NCBI GenBank assembly: GCA_023053545.1
Contig: JAKZAN010000001.1
Coordinates: 6,902,565-6,966,564, forward strand
Direction of reading: 5' to 3'
DNA from: Lepidurus packardi
Taxonomy: Eukaryota > Arthropoda > Branchiopoda > Notostraca > Triopsidae
Length of the DNA stretch: 64,000 bases
The notes under the pieces were generated by a model, which saw nothing but the letters and a program-made list of their open reading frames with translations, made no database searches and was not told where the DNA came from. This document shows, piece by piece, positions 1 through 11,515 of the stretch. The number at the start of each line of letters is the position of its first letter. The stretch's first letter is position 1. The position numbers and the translations under genes are program-made.

Positions 1-3000
1 TGACCATGACGTCATCGCCCACCAATGGCGCTATACCTTTGCTGCTTCTACCGAGCATGACGTCAAGGACAGCCAATGTGGGTATTCTACTTCTTCCTTC
101 GGCGACTTCACGAGAATTCGCTGGGCCTGCGGAGTTGTCGCTTACGTCAGCGAGCATTAGTGAATCGGAGGAAGCAATAGGTACGTTATGTTATACCAGC
201 TGCGTCAAAGTACTTGAAAGTACGAAAAACTACTAGTACTAAAAAAAATGGCTCTATATACTAATTGATTTTATCATTAGGCGTCGATTTGGGTACGGTT
301 CGGGCTGCTTCACCCCCAGCAGCGCTAGTCATTCCGGACACCCCCTCTACCCAAACTAATGAACCCCACGTCTTTTCGAACGAACCTGACGATCCTGTAC
401 CTACTTTTGTAGCCAATTCAGTTCATGACTCTCCTAAGCGAGAAATTGTGACTTCCACTGCCCCCAGTAGCAGTAATACTAGCCTGGCTTCCACAACTTT
501 AATAACTACCCATTCTCTTTCACCTGGTTCAACCAGCAATTCTTCGTCCAACCCAGCCACGCCCACTCGGGACGAGGCAGTGCCTGTCAAAGTTAAATCG
601 CGTTGGCGGAGAACGAGTGAATTGGAAAAATCCCTCGGAATTACGCCTTTAGCCACAACTCTTCCCTCAGATAACCCCAGTACAGGACCCAATGGTACTC
701 CTCCATTTGAAGAAGAAGAAAAGGCACCAAGTGAACTTGCCAAAAAAAGAGAGCCCAGTAAGGATATTCGTGAGAGTGAAGGGCGGGAAAGGAGCCGTAG
801 TAACGACAGTAGCTATGGGGAGAAACGGAGTTGTGAGAAAAAGCCCAGACCGGACAAGAAAGAACTTGAGAAAACGGTCTTAACCAATGGAGTTTCAGAA
901 AGTGAAAAGAAAAATGGTTCGAAAGGCGAGTCTTTGAAAGAAGCACCCAAAGTTAATCCCATTACCGTGAAAGAAGAAAGCAGAAAATCTTTAGAACCCG
1001 ATAAGCCCACTTTAGAGAAAGGGAGCGAGAAGTCCGCGAATGGCATCAAGGATTCGCCTCCACCTCTTGACGCCCCCCTTCCTGCTCCTGCACAGCCCGC
1101 CCCCAAATTTCCTAAAGCGCCCAGCAAGACAGTAGCGAATGAGATCAAGCCAGTCAATGTAACTGCATCCCCCAAAATTTCTAAAGCTCATCTAGATGAC
1201 TTTCTGCAGAAAATTAGCTCCCCTGTTCGGGTTAAAGAGCTTAGGAACCATGCTATTCCTAACTCGACTCTCTGCAGGACAAATCATGCACCCCAATTAC
1301 AAGAAAAGGTGACAGAAGGCAAGAAGGAAGACGCCAAACTCGCGCCTTTGAAAGGGAATCGAGATGCCAACTTGAAAAGTGAAAAACTTGACAAGGAAAA
1401 GGAAAAAGAAACCAAAGATAAAGTCAGCCGAGACGAAGTTATGGCTCCCAAAGTCGAGAAATTGACCACTGAAGAAAAAGCCGCTAGGAATGCCCAAGCC
1501 GTAGCTGACAGATTAGCGTCATTTGAGAACCTCGCGGAGAATCTGTACCTGACGGAATGTAAACGGAGTAAAGAAGTGAAGCGAATGACATGCGATTGTA
1601 CCCTCACCAAAGACGAGATCAGCCGCGGGGAAAAGGGGTGTGGTGAAGACTGCTTGAATAGACTTCTGATGATTGAATGGTACTTAAGTATAATTTTTGC
1701 TTAATTGGCATAAGGTATTCGTCAAACCTATTTTTATGCCGTACGTAGTGGAAGCCGCTGTAGTTTGCGGACCCGGTGTACCAACAAGCGCTTTCAAAGG
1801 CGAGAATACGGACAAGTTCAGGTTCTAAACACTGAGAAAAAAGGATGTGGCTTGTTTGCCATAAGCGATCTGCAACCGTAATTAGTTTGATATTTTCGTT
1901 AGACGACAATTTGTATCTTGAATCTTAGGGGCGATTTTATTATGGAGTACGTGGGAGAAGTTTTGGATCCCAGGGAATTCCGGAAGAGGGCAAAGGAGTA
2001 TGCACGCGAAAAAAACCGGCATTATTATTTCATGGCACTTAAATCGGATGCTATTATCGATGCGACCATGAAAGGCAACATTTCTCGGTTTATCAACCAT
2101 AGTTGCGAGCCAAATGCAGAAACCCAGAAAGTATGTCTTTTATTTTGCTACTCTTCAATTAGAAACAAATTAGAACGTTGATTTATGATTAAAAAAAATT
2201 GCATTTTGGTGTAGAGTATTTAAAAAAAAATATTGCGTTTTTACTTGTACAGTAGATGCCGCTTATTGTGATCAAGTTTGTTAAATGAATGTTTTATTAT
2301 ATTTAGCAGAGATTCTAAAATGGGAAATACGTACCAAAGAAACCAAAAGTCAAAACATTGTCTACTTTTTGACATTTTCACACACGTTTGCTTTTTCTAG
2401 ATTCACTGCACCTACTATTTTTTATTTCGTAATGATTTTTCGGCAATTTTGATAGAGATAATGGAGGAATTCCTAATTTAACGGCCACTTCCCTTTGTAA
2501 AAAATCTTTCAAATTTAACTCGTCATAGGTGTCAGTGAGCTGCAACTTCTCTTTTACATTTAAATCAACTTTTTCTTGTTCGTCGCCATTTTCATATGAC
2601 GATGCGTTCAAAACACAACTAACATAGTGCCTTTGAAGCCTACACCTACGCTCAACACAATATCCCTTCTAATTTTCCCAAACAGTTAAACGGAATGTTC
2701 ATTCAGTTGAATAACCTGCTCATTTAATTGATCATGGAGTTTAAAATGGATTTCTCCCTACGCGTATTGGCAGGCTGGAAATGACAGGATTGGTCAAAAC
2801 GACGTAAAAGCAATGTCATTGGCACATGTGAAGATTCTTTTGAGGTTGATTCTAATATCCGAAAATGTGATTCTAATAACCAATTAAAATGCTGTGAATT
2901 TTTACCATTTTGAATCGGTCCTTTAACATTTGCTTCCATATAACGTTTGATTTTTCATAAGCGGCTGATTCTAATAACCAGTGATCACAATAAGTGGCAT

Positions 3001-6000
3001 CTACTGTATTCATTATTTATCGATCATATATTGTTGTTATTAATTATTATGTATTTATAATTTGTTTTTATTAGTATTATTTTTATTTATTAGTACTATT
3101 ATAATTTATTGTTATTTTACTAATTAATATTATATTTTTATCTATATTTCTATTTTTGTGCAGTGGACCGTCGATGGAGCTTTGCGGATAGGTTTTTTTG
3201 CCACAAATATCGTCAAAGCTGGCGAAGAAGTTACTTTCGACTACCAATTCCAGCGCTATGGGTAAATTTCTGGATAACGTTGTGTTTTTCTTGTTTTTAC
3301 TATGTTTAAATGTTGTTTGTATCTCGGATTTGCAGCAAGGAGGCACAAAAATGTTTCTGTGAAGCGGAATCCTGTAGAGGATGGATTGGCGAAGACCCGG
3401 ACGAGGAAAATGACAAAAAAGACAAGAAAGTGGATAAAAAGGACAAAAAGAAACGACTGGGAGCGGTTGAAGACGCGGCATTAGAAGATGACATTGCTAT
3501 TTTGGCAGAAACAGGCTTGAATAACCGCGAACAGACCTTGCAATTATGTCGGCTTATGGTCCGAGCAGAAGAGACTCGTTTCCGTTCCCAACTCTTGGAT
3601 GTGTTACGCCAAGGAAATCCTGCATGTCGAAGACTCTTTCTGGATTACCATGGTTTGCGTTTACTATGGGGATGGATGGTTGATTTAGGTTCAACTAGAA
3701 ACTTGCATGTGGTTACCATGAAGCAGCAGGTAAATAATGTGTTTAGTTTTGTTTTTAGGTTCATTATTTTAACGCTGTGTCTCCCTAGTTGTTAACGACC
3801 TTAGCCAGTTTGCCAATTCCCAATAAGAACATGTTGCAGGACAGCAAAGTGCTAAACCTTGTTGAACGCTGGGCAGCGCAAGAGCTAACGGAATTGGTGG
3901 ATAAGGAAGAAGCGGCCAAGAAGAAAGAAAACGAAGAAGTGCTCCCTTCGGATGAAGAAACCAACGAAGCTAAAGAAGCAGAAGATTTGGAAGAACAGAA
4001 AAAAGTCTTGCAGACCCTAGAAAGAGCCATTATAGACGACTCCAAGCAGTTGCTCGAATCGTGGACTATGTTAATGGAGGGTTTCAAGATTCCTAAGAAG
4101 GAGCGCCTGGAGAAGATGAAAGAGCATGAAAGGGAAGCAGACCGAGGTTTCCACAGCTCTAAATACGACAGACGACATCATTCCCATCATTACGATCGTA
4201 AACGGAGTCGAGATTCGCCTGATCGAGAGCGGGATCGTGATCGGGATAGAGACAGAGACCGGGACCGCGAACGGGATAGAGATCGTTATGATTGGCGCAA
4301 GTCACGTCAGGAGCGCGTGACGTCCTTACCGGTCATTGAACCTGGGACTGAGAACTTGACAAAGGAAGAACGACGTCAACTGTTTGCTGCCAAAGTCAGA
4401 GAGGAAGAAGAAGAGCGCAAACGAAAGAAAGAAGAAGAGTTATGGAGTCTACATGTCGAAAGATGCGAAGCTTTAGGCTTGGACCCTACTTCAACGCCGT
4501 TTTTCGAGGATCCCGCCCTTATGGCCCCGCCCCCACCTCAGTTTTGCCTCAATCCCAGTACTGGTCTCTGGGAAATGTTTCCGAACGCAAGTCCAGGTAA
4601 GTGATTACTAGAAATTGGTAATAAGCAATGTTCTATCACTCTAAGCTCTTATTTGTTTTAATTCTATAGTTTTTATAATTATCTTATAATTCTATAACTA
4701 TTTTATGATTTGTATACTTATTTTATAATTTCTATAATTATTTTATAATTTTGATTATAATTTTTATAATAATTTTGTCCTTTTTTAAAAAAAAAAATTA
4801 TAATTATTTTATAATTTTTGTAATTATTTTTAAAAATTTCGTCAAAATGTAGAAGTTTCTGGATTGATGCCTGTAACGCCTTTAACACCCATGTCAGATA
4901 CATCGACTAACGAGGAATCTTCACCTTGGATGCCTAACGGTAGTACAGTAATACCTGTCCCACCTCCGCCGCTGCCTCCAAAACATTTAACACCTTTAAC
5001 GCTGCCACCGCGATGGATCTGGGCGGTGGATAATTCAGGACGACCGTATTTCTACCACCTGAAGCGAAGGGTTTCACAATGGGAACCGCCCAGCGAGGGG
5101 AGTGGAATAACTAGAGATGATAATGAAGACGCGTTTGGGGAAGAAGTAGAGGAAGAAGGAGGGTTAGAGGAAGTGGAAGATCTAGAAGAAGATACCGAAA
5201 CAGGCGAATTGGAAGAAATGCCCGAGATGTCGGACGCTAAACGAAGAAAATTGGAAAAATTAGTGAGGCGGGAAAAGCGAAGAGATATGCTCGTCCGGGA
5301 GCGAATTATTAGCGTAAGAACTCCAATCCAAATCCAAAGAAAAAATAATTAAATATATAATGAAAGAATTTTGTATGATTAATGTGTTCTTATTGATTTG
5401 TCTTATAGCCTCGAAGCGTGGAAGACGTTTTAGATGCAGAGGAAAATGCTCGGCAGTTTAAGAAGAACAAAGAAATGCTTCTAAGGATGAAATATGCTGC
5501 GAGAGTGAAGGAAGCTCAGGGAGGAGGAAACGAAGAAGGGGAAACACTGCCGCCTGCAAATAAGAAAGTAAAAAATCCGGTCGAGAAATGGGGACGTAAA
5601 GAGAAACGGAATGAGAGAGAACGATCGAAAGTGAAGGCGAGATTGCAGCGTGAATTGGAGAAAGAGAAGATGAAGCGACTGCAGAGAAGACATGTAAAGA
5701 AGATCCGTAACAAGGAAAAGTCACTGCAAATTGCTGAAGAGATTCCTCCTGTGAGCGAGAAAGACCTTGACGAGAAGCTGGAAGAAGAAGAAGAGGTCAA
5801 AGATGAGCTGCAGGAGAAAGAAAAGGAAGATTTGAGCTTACCAGTAGCAGCGGAACTGATAAACCGAGAGGAATGCGAGCTGGACTCGGATGGGCTGGAG
5901 TATATGGAGGATAAAACAGACGGTCTGTATGAAGAAATGGGAGAGAAGAAAGATGACAGGAAAGACAAGGTTCGGGAAAAGCAAAGTGGGAAAGTTTCGC

Positions 6001-6409
6001 CTTGGAACGACAAGAGTGATGACGCCTTGAAAATCAAAGATCTCTTCCGGCTCAAAATGTCATCTGTCATTGTACAAATCTTAAATCCTTATCGAAAAAC
6101 AGACTGTAAAATGGGCAAGATTGTTTCGACGGAGGATTTCAAGCACTTGGCGAGAAAGGTAAGAAGCTTTATGGATCTTGTCTACGGTTTTCACTTTTGT
6201 TTAGTTAAATTTTTAATGGGTTAAGTTAATGGTGTGCTTTTGTCTTCTAGTTGACCCATTTTGTGATGGTAAAGGAATTAAAACATTGCAAGCATATTGA
6301 GGACTTGGTGTGCAACGAAAGCGTCAAGCACAAGGCCAAGGATTTCATTCGTAAGTACATGACCAAGCTTGGGCCAGCCTATAAAAGAGAGCCTGACGAC
6401 GACTTATAG
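1..6409 (+). CDS. SETD2: SETD2 / Set2 histone H3K36 methyltransferase, 5'-partial
   Basis: Exons seen: 1-180 (frame from base 3), 281-1679, 1749-1877, 1929-2130, 3164-3261, 3336-3729, 3789-4596, 4853-5313, 5409-6158, 6251-6409. They join in phase into about 1525 codons ending in TAG. Domain order along the partial protein: a long Ser/Pro/Lys-rich N-terminal part; the AWS cysteine cluster from about residue 485; SET with NHSCEPN and TFDYQF; post-SET CFCEAESC; an RD-dipeptide tract; a WW domain near 1120 (PRWIWAVDNSGRPYFYH); and a C-terminal SRI domain (about 1405-1520). AWS-SET-postSET-WW-SRI is the order of SETD2, the nuclear enzyme that trimethylates H3K36. Known of the family: the SRI domain binds the phosphorylated RNA polymerase II tail, coupling the mark to elongation. 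The N-terminus lies off the window. The 1033-nt fourth intron carries a transposon relic; the other introns are mostly 60-260 nt. Confidence 0.95.
2250..3006 (-). mobile_element. Tigger/pogo-type DNA transposon relic in a SETD2 intron
   Basis: The ends are 25-bp terminal inverted repeats beginning CAGTAGATGCC with one mismatch, flanked by TA on both sides (2248-2249 and 3007-3008), as expected for the Tc1/mariner-pogo superfamily. On the minus strand, 2378-2611 encodes a stretch with VAVKLGIPPLSLSKLPKN, which resembles the CENP-B-type helix-turn-helix found at the N-terminus of Tigger/pogo transposases. The rest of the transposase is not recognisable, so this 757-bp copy is internally deleted and non-autonomous. 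It lies wholly within the fourth SETD2 intron. Confidence 0.8.
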
Positions 6410-6769
6410 CTTCGTATCGGAATAATCATTAGTTGCGGCTGATTTGTGGCAACAAGTCAGTTTCTTGTATATAGCACACAGGGCAAAGAAATTCTTGAAT
6501 GGGCAATCCATTTCTGTAAAAAAAACTGCGTGTAATGTTTTCTATAACAACAACTTGACCTTACTTCCGTTTTTTCATTTCAAATAAGGTAATCGATTCG
6601 TGGCAAAGCGCCGCATTTTCAGGTCCATCCGCAATGGAACTTGGCAGTGGTTGCAAGGGAAGAATTGTTTAGAATTTACATAAAGACCGTCTTGGCTTGG
6701 CTATCCGTCACCGACATATTCTACCGTATTACGTAAAAGTTTGGAATTTTATAAAGGTGTCACTACTAA
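6410..6769. other. SETD2 3' flank, no gene seen
   Basis: This is the SETD2 3' untranslated or flanking sequence up to the TAA target site of the next element. I see no coding frame, RNA gene or clear repeat here. Confidence 0.5.
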
Positions 6770-7476
6770 AGCCGCGTTCGTTTTGACCCTTCGAACTTCA
6801 ACTAACCAAACTTCCTTGACTTTATGCTTATAATCGTTTTAGCGTAAACTTTGAAAGTTTAGGGAAGTTGACTTGGAATGTCTTGGAGTACAAAACGAAC
6901 GGTTACAAGCGTAAGTTTACAATTGCTCCACCCATGGGACGGTGCTGGTCGAAAATAAACAATATGCGAATGGTTCGTTTTTCGAGTATGGGTTTCAATT
7001 GCAAACTACTTTTTTATCCTATGGGGCAGTTAATTTCTTCTATTTTTGAATCAGTTTTTAGTATTATACGGACAATTGAAGATGTGGCTGAGGAAGATGT
7101 TGACGGGATAATTGTCTCCCATTGCTTGTTTGCTTACGCTCGTGCTTCTTGTCCCATAGTTAAATAGTTCGAGGAAACCTCGTTGATTTCCAATCAAAAT
7201 TAAAAAAAAACACACATTAAAAGTAGCATATTCTTGAAAAGCACGTGCATGCGCAGTTTTTCGCCATGCGCCTATAAATGAAGGAAATAAATAAAAAACA
7301 AGGGGGCGGCTTTAAGTTTAAGTTCGGGCACATGAGTCCTCGTTAGACTTGCCTGACTTCGAGAACAAAACCAAAAGTCGACTAGCTAAATAAAACGCTA
7401 ATAAGCCCGAAGTTTACCCATCTCGAACACTCCGAAGCGCAAGTCTACTTAAACTTTCGTCAAAATGAACGCGGCG
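6770..7476. mobile_element. PIF/Harbinger-like element, 707 bp
   Basis: The left end (GCCGCGTTCGTTTTGAC) and the reverse complement of the right end (GCCGCGTTCATTTTGAC) match at all but one base, with one more difference at the outermost base. TAA stands directly outside both ends (6767-6769 and 7477-7479), matching the 3-bp TWA duplication of PIF/Harbinger elements. An open frame at 6868-7167 (+, 99 aa) shows no transposase motif I recognise, so the copy is probably non-autonomous. Superfamily is inferred only from the duplication and end structure. Confidence 0.6.
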
Positions 7477-7479
7477 TAA

Positions 7480-7816
7480 AATTCAGAATATTTAGGTTAA
7501 TACTACTACCCTAGTTTTTTTAATGGGATATAACAAGCACCGCTGAAATCAGGCCAGACGTCAACGTCCCGACATGCGATTCTGCTAATTAACGAAAGCC
7601 AAGTTTATAAAAATATCAGTGAAACTTTTCCAGTTTCGAGGTTTACTGCAGAACGTTCTGAACTAATCTTGCAGAACGAGGAAAAAGTTGTACAAATATA
7701 GGTCCATTACAGTGTACTTGTCGTTTCCTTACAGCACAATATTCGCACATAAACAAGTCTGGCGTTTTCTGCCGTTGTCTGTTGTTGCTCGGAGAAATGT
7801 AACGCCAATTTGTTCC
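7480..7816. other. 3' flank of SART1, no gene seen
   Basis: AT-rich sequence between the Harbinger-like element and the SART1 stop codon. It probably includes the SART1 3' UTR. No other feature is evident. Confidence 0.4.
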
Positions 7817-10800
7817 TTACTTTTTCTGCTTGGTCTTGCCTAGCGTATTTCCGCCATGTTTGTGTGTTCCACTCAATACCACATACGGACTCTGGAGCTC
7901 CTTTTGCTTGTCTTGTAGTTTGGACAAAGTAGATAGCGGAGTATCCGTCGAACTCATACGCGTCATTAGCTACAGGAAGTGCATTCAAATGCAAAAATCT
8001 ATTATTCCAAAATACCAACAAAGGTCGTAGACTTACCGTTTTCTGATCTGCCTGTTTGGTTCTCTTCTCCGATTTTTGCTTACCAGATCCTTTGCCATGA
8101 AACTTATGCGACAAGTACCTAAGCAGGAGATTAAACACAACCAAATTATGACTAAATTCAACCGTACCTGAAGGCTTCTTTGCTGCTAAGTATATGTCCA
8201 CTATCATCAATGTAATCCAATTTAACATCTGGTTTGTAGCCTTCCTTCTCTTTAAATTCCATGGAAGATCCTGCGAAGCGCTCCCTTCTTGAGTACTTGT
8301 CATCCTCACTGTAATGCAAACGAAAATTATAAGTTGAATCACCCCAAATATAGTATGTGTTTACAGTGTCTTGTCTTCAATCGAATAACGTTGAGCTTGA
8401 AGCTGCAAAAACTTTGCAGACATGGTTTGTTTCTTCTCCTCTTTTTCAAGGTACCCTTTGCTCATGGCCAATTGCAGTGCGGCACCGACACCAGCTCCTA
8501 CATCAGGTTCTTCATCTAAAATAACCGTTTCGTGTAATCGGCGCCCTGCGTCTGAACCAATGGACGCTCTTGATAGTGAACGATCGTCCATTTCAACTTC
8601 ATTCCAACGTCCTCTTTGAATTCCTTCCTCTTCCTGGTCTTCCACCAATTTCTTTCGACGTTCTTCCATAAGCTCTCGCTCAAAATCCTTTAACATATTA
8701 ATAAAATAACATATTTATAAAATAAATAAATAGGAAAATAAAATTTTACCAAAAGCTGATCTTTGTCGTCATCTCGATTACCAGATTGGCCGTACGTGGG
8801 GATATCCCCTAATGCGCGACAAAACTCGGCAGTGGCATTCAAAACCATGTTGCCCTTCCCAAAGGCTTCTGCGCCAATTTTCTCACGTAGCTGGACAACT
8901 TCCATTGCCATCTGCAACGAAAAAGCTCTAACGTAAATACGTATTTGGAAATTAACGCAACAATTTACTTGTTCGACGGAATTCTTCTTATTTTCCGCCT
9001 GTTTTAGCTTGCGGGCTTTGCTCAAAGCTAACTGGAGCTCAGTTTGAACTTCATCGTCAAAATTAACCCCCGTCAAGTCGTCGTCATATGCTTCTGTATC
9101 ATCAACTTCATCTTCGATCTCTGGAATCTTAACTGTCTTCATCTGGTCCAGCTTTACTGTCCTTTTTTCGTCCCTGTTTTCCTTTGGTGCATCTCCACGT
9201 TTTGCAGCACGACTACTCCTTGATCCCAAGTCGGGTACCTTGGTATCAACTGTAGATTCTTTTAGTAAGTCATCGGCTTTTAGTGCGCTATCCTTCTTAC
9301 GAACTTTCCTGACCTACGTAAAAAGCCAGGATTCAATCATGAGAAGGTAAATACGTACTAATGCCATACCTTCTTTTTGATTTTCTTAAAAGATGTCATT
9401 TCTTCTGGGGTATAATATTCCGAAGCGATTTTTAAAACAGGGGAAGCTAATGTCTCTAGTTTTTTCTGCTCTGCTTTCAGACGAGCTTTAACTGCGTCCA
9501 ACGCATTTGCTCTTCGCATAGGGTCACCTTTGCCACCCAACACGAAAGACTTCTTCTTTTCACCATCTAGCTCTTCGTCGTATTTAGCTAGCACCGATTT
9601 CTCTTTAAGCATTCCCAATTCGTCTACTTCCGCGTCGTCATACGCACTATAGCCGGGCTTTTGCTTACGCAGTTCCACATTCTAAAATTCAGGACATTAG
9701 TAACCTGTTTACATGCCATTAGAACGTAGTCTACCTTTTTATGTCGCTCATCCTCAGCCATGTTTACATTCACCAAAACGTCGTTGTCTTCCTCGTCCAG
9801 TACTCCTTTATCTTTCAAAGTCAATACGACTACCCGACCTTCTTCAAAATTGTCCTTAAAAAAAGTACAAAATTAAACAGAAATCTAGAATTGTTTGAAT
9901 ACTGTACTTGTTCATGTTCCACTTGCATGCCTCTCAGATCACGGCTGGTGTAAGCTTGAGATTTTTCTTTGGCATATGCCTGAGACACCAAATCGTCAAC
10001 ACCAAACTCCGCATCAAGCTCTTCAAGTGCTTTGGCCTAAAGAAATATTATTTTCAAATTAGAATAAGAGCTTGAATGTAACACATTTTTGTATGGTTAC
10101 CCTTTTAGCAGCTGCTTCTTTGTCTTTCTGAAGTTTGCGAGATCGTTCCACCCAAGCACCAAGATCGTCCACACCCTCTGCCTCGCCTAAAGTTTTGGTT
10201 GATGTCAACTTTGTTTCCAACTTACGTCGCTCCTTCCGCTCTTCCAACTTGCGCTTTACTTCGTCAGCCTTTTTCTTCTCAGTAATGTTAACTATGTGCA
10301 AAAAGTAGACGTAAAGCTTCTGCACTTTTTTAAGAATTATTTTTCCTTACTAGCTGGTACATGGACAAAGTCCGGCTTCTTGGGTTCTTCAGAGTCATCC
10401 CCATCTGCAGCTTTGGTGTCTGAAGAACCGACATCTAATGGTTTCAATCCCAAACGAGCTCGCAGCTTGTTAGTTTCTTCAATCGAAAGTGAAGCGTCTC
10501 CGCCACCTGATCCCTTTTCTATTTCTCCTTCTTCCGGTGTAAGTGATTTTTGGCGTTTGTTTGTCCTTCTATGATCTAAAAAATACACACATCAATGACA
10601 TCAATCAGACTCTGCTATCATTCGCTATTACACCACTAACCTTGCGACTTCTCCTCTTTTTTTACTTTGGACGACCCAAATTCTTCGTCTTCATCTACTG
10701 GGTCCTCTTTTAACTTCCTAGGCTTCTCCCGCTCTTCCCCATGCTTGTTTTTCTTTAAACTGTCTTTTTCCTTGTCTCTGTCATAACCCCGGTCTCGGTT

Positions 10801-10923
10801 CCGCTCACGCTCCTTCTCCTTGTCACTCTCTCTGTTATGTTCTGACTCTCTAGAATGTTTCTTCTTCTTGGGATCTTTACCTCTTGCAATATCTTCGTCC
10901 CGTTCTCTCTTAGATGCTCCCAT
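7817..10923 (-). CDS. SART1: SART1 / Snu66, U4/U6.U5 tri-snRNP protein
   Basis: Exons in transcript order: 10923-10641, 10575-10351, 10291-10101, 10036-9908, exon 5 ending at 9735, 9681-9370, 9313-8969, 8911-8750, 8687-8365, 8308-8168, 8118-8037, 7969-7817. The family landmarks appear in order: a basic RS/RD-like N-terminus, [73 protein letters not shown] and the C-terminal [20 protein letters not shown]. The protein is about 820 residues, the usual SART1 size. It is a nuclear scaffold that brings the tri-snRNP to the spliceosome. Exon 5 is ambiguous: the acceptor before GAC at 9855, which restores the expected DNFEE, shifts the frame by one base, whereas an AG 13 nt further in (exon start 9842) keeps frame but drops those residues. 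With the latter the CDS is 818 codons. Confidence 0.94.
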
Positions 10924-11122
10924 AATCCGTTAAATACACAATTTTTGCCAAAAGAATGTCGAAACCGCAACAAAACACTGCATTAGCTTCAAGTGCTTAA
11001 CGACACCAGCGCCACCACAGAAACGTATAGAGAGCGAACATCGTTGAAATGCAAGCCGCCAACTCGCTTACTAAATCGATGATTTAACCCGAAGCTAATT
11101 TGGCATCCAAATTCGGCAACGC
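10924..11122. promoter_or_regulatory. SART1: SART1 upstream region
   Basis: About 200 bp between the SART1 start codon and a fold-back element. It must hold the 5' UTR and core promoter unless these extend into the repeat. No clear TATA box is visible. Confidence 0.35.
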
Positions 11123-11515
11123 GACACAAGGACGACTCGAGAAAATGACTCCATGTATCCGACACAAGGACGTCGGGTCCCGGCAAAAGGACGCCAGGTC
11201 CATAATCTTTTCGGGACCAATAAAACTTCAAGTTTAAAAAATCCCTGCTCATTGGTTAAGCGCCAACGAGATTAGAAAACGCTCAAGACGTACTAAAAAA
11301 TACGTCACAAGGTTAGGTTAGGTTAAGTTAGGTTAGGTTAGGAGTCCTTGTAACGTATTTTTTTATATGGTTTTAGCACTTCCAAATCACGTTGGAGCTT
11401 AACCAATGAGCAGAGCCTTCTTAAACTCGAAATTCTATTGATTCCTTAAAAGACTATGGACCTGGCGTCCTTGTATTAAGTACACGGAGTCCTTTTGTCG
11501 AGTCGTCCTTGTGTC
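11123..11515. mobile_element. Fold-back element with a TTAGG-type core
   Basis: The two halves are a long imperfect palindrome. The outer 30 bases (starting GACACAAGGACGACTCGA at 11123) match the reverse complement of the right end at almost every base. Further matched blocks include CTGCTCATTGGTTAAGC near 11246-11265 with its inverse near 11398-11415, and CCAGGTCCATAATC with its inverse around 11453-11466. The short centre carries a GGTTA array. Subrepeats of ACACAAGGAC occur within each arm. No transposase and no clear target duplication were found, so the superfamily is open. Confidence 0.65.
11311..11341 (+). repeat. (TTAGG)n array, about 6 units
   Basis: GGTTA is repeated six times with one altered unit. 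TTAGG is the canonical arthropod telomere repeat. Here it is interstitial, at the centre of the fold-back element rather than at a chromosome end. Confidence 0.8.

Noticed and set aside
423-743. Long antisense frames inside SETD2 exons (for example 423-743, 813-1175, 5516-6070)
   Set aside because: They mirror the low-complexity Ser/Lys/Glu-rich coding exons on the + strand and show no family motif.
4202-4292. RD-dipeptide coding repeat in SETD2 as a separate minisatellite
   Set aside because: It is in frame within a conserved exon and is simply an Arg/Asp-rich tract of the protein.
7707-8342. A 211-codon antisense frame covering the last SART1 exons
   Set aside because: It reads through two introns. 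The spliced frame gives the conserved SART1 C-terminus and the long frame does not.
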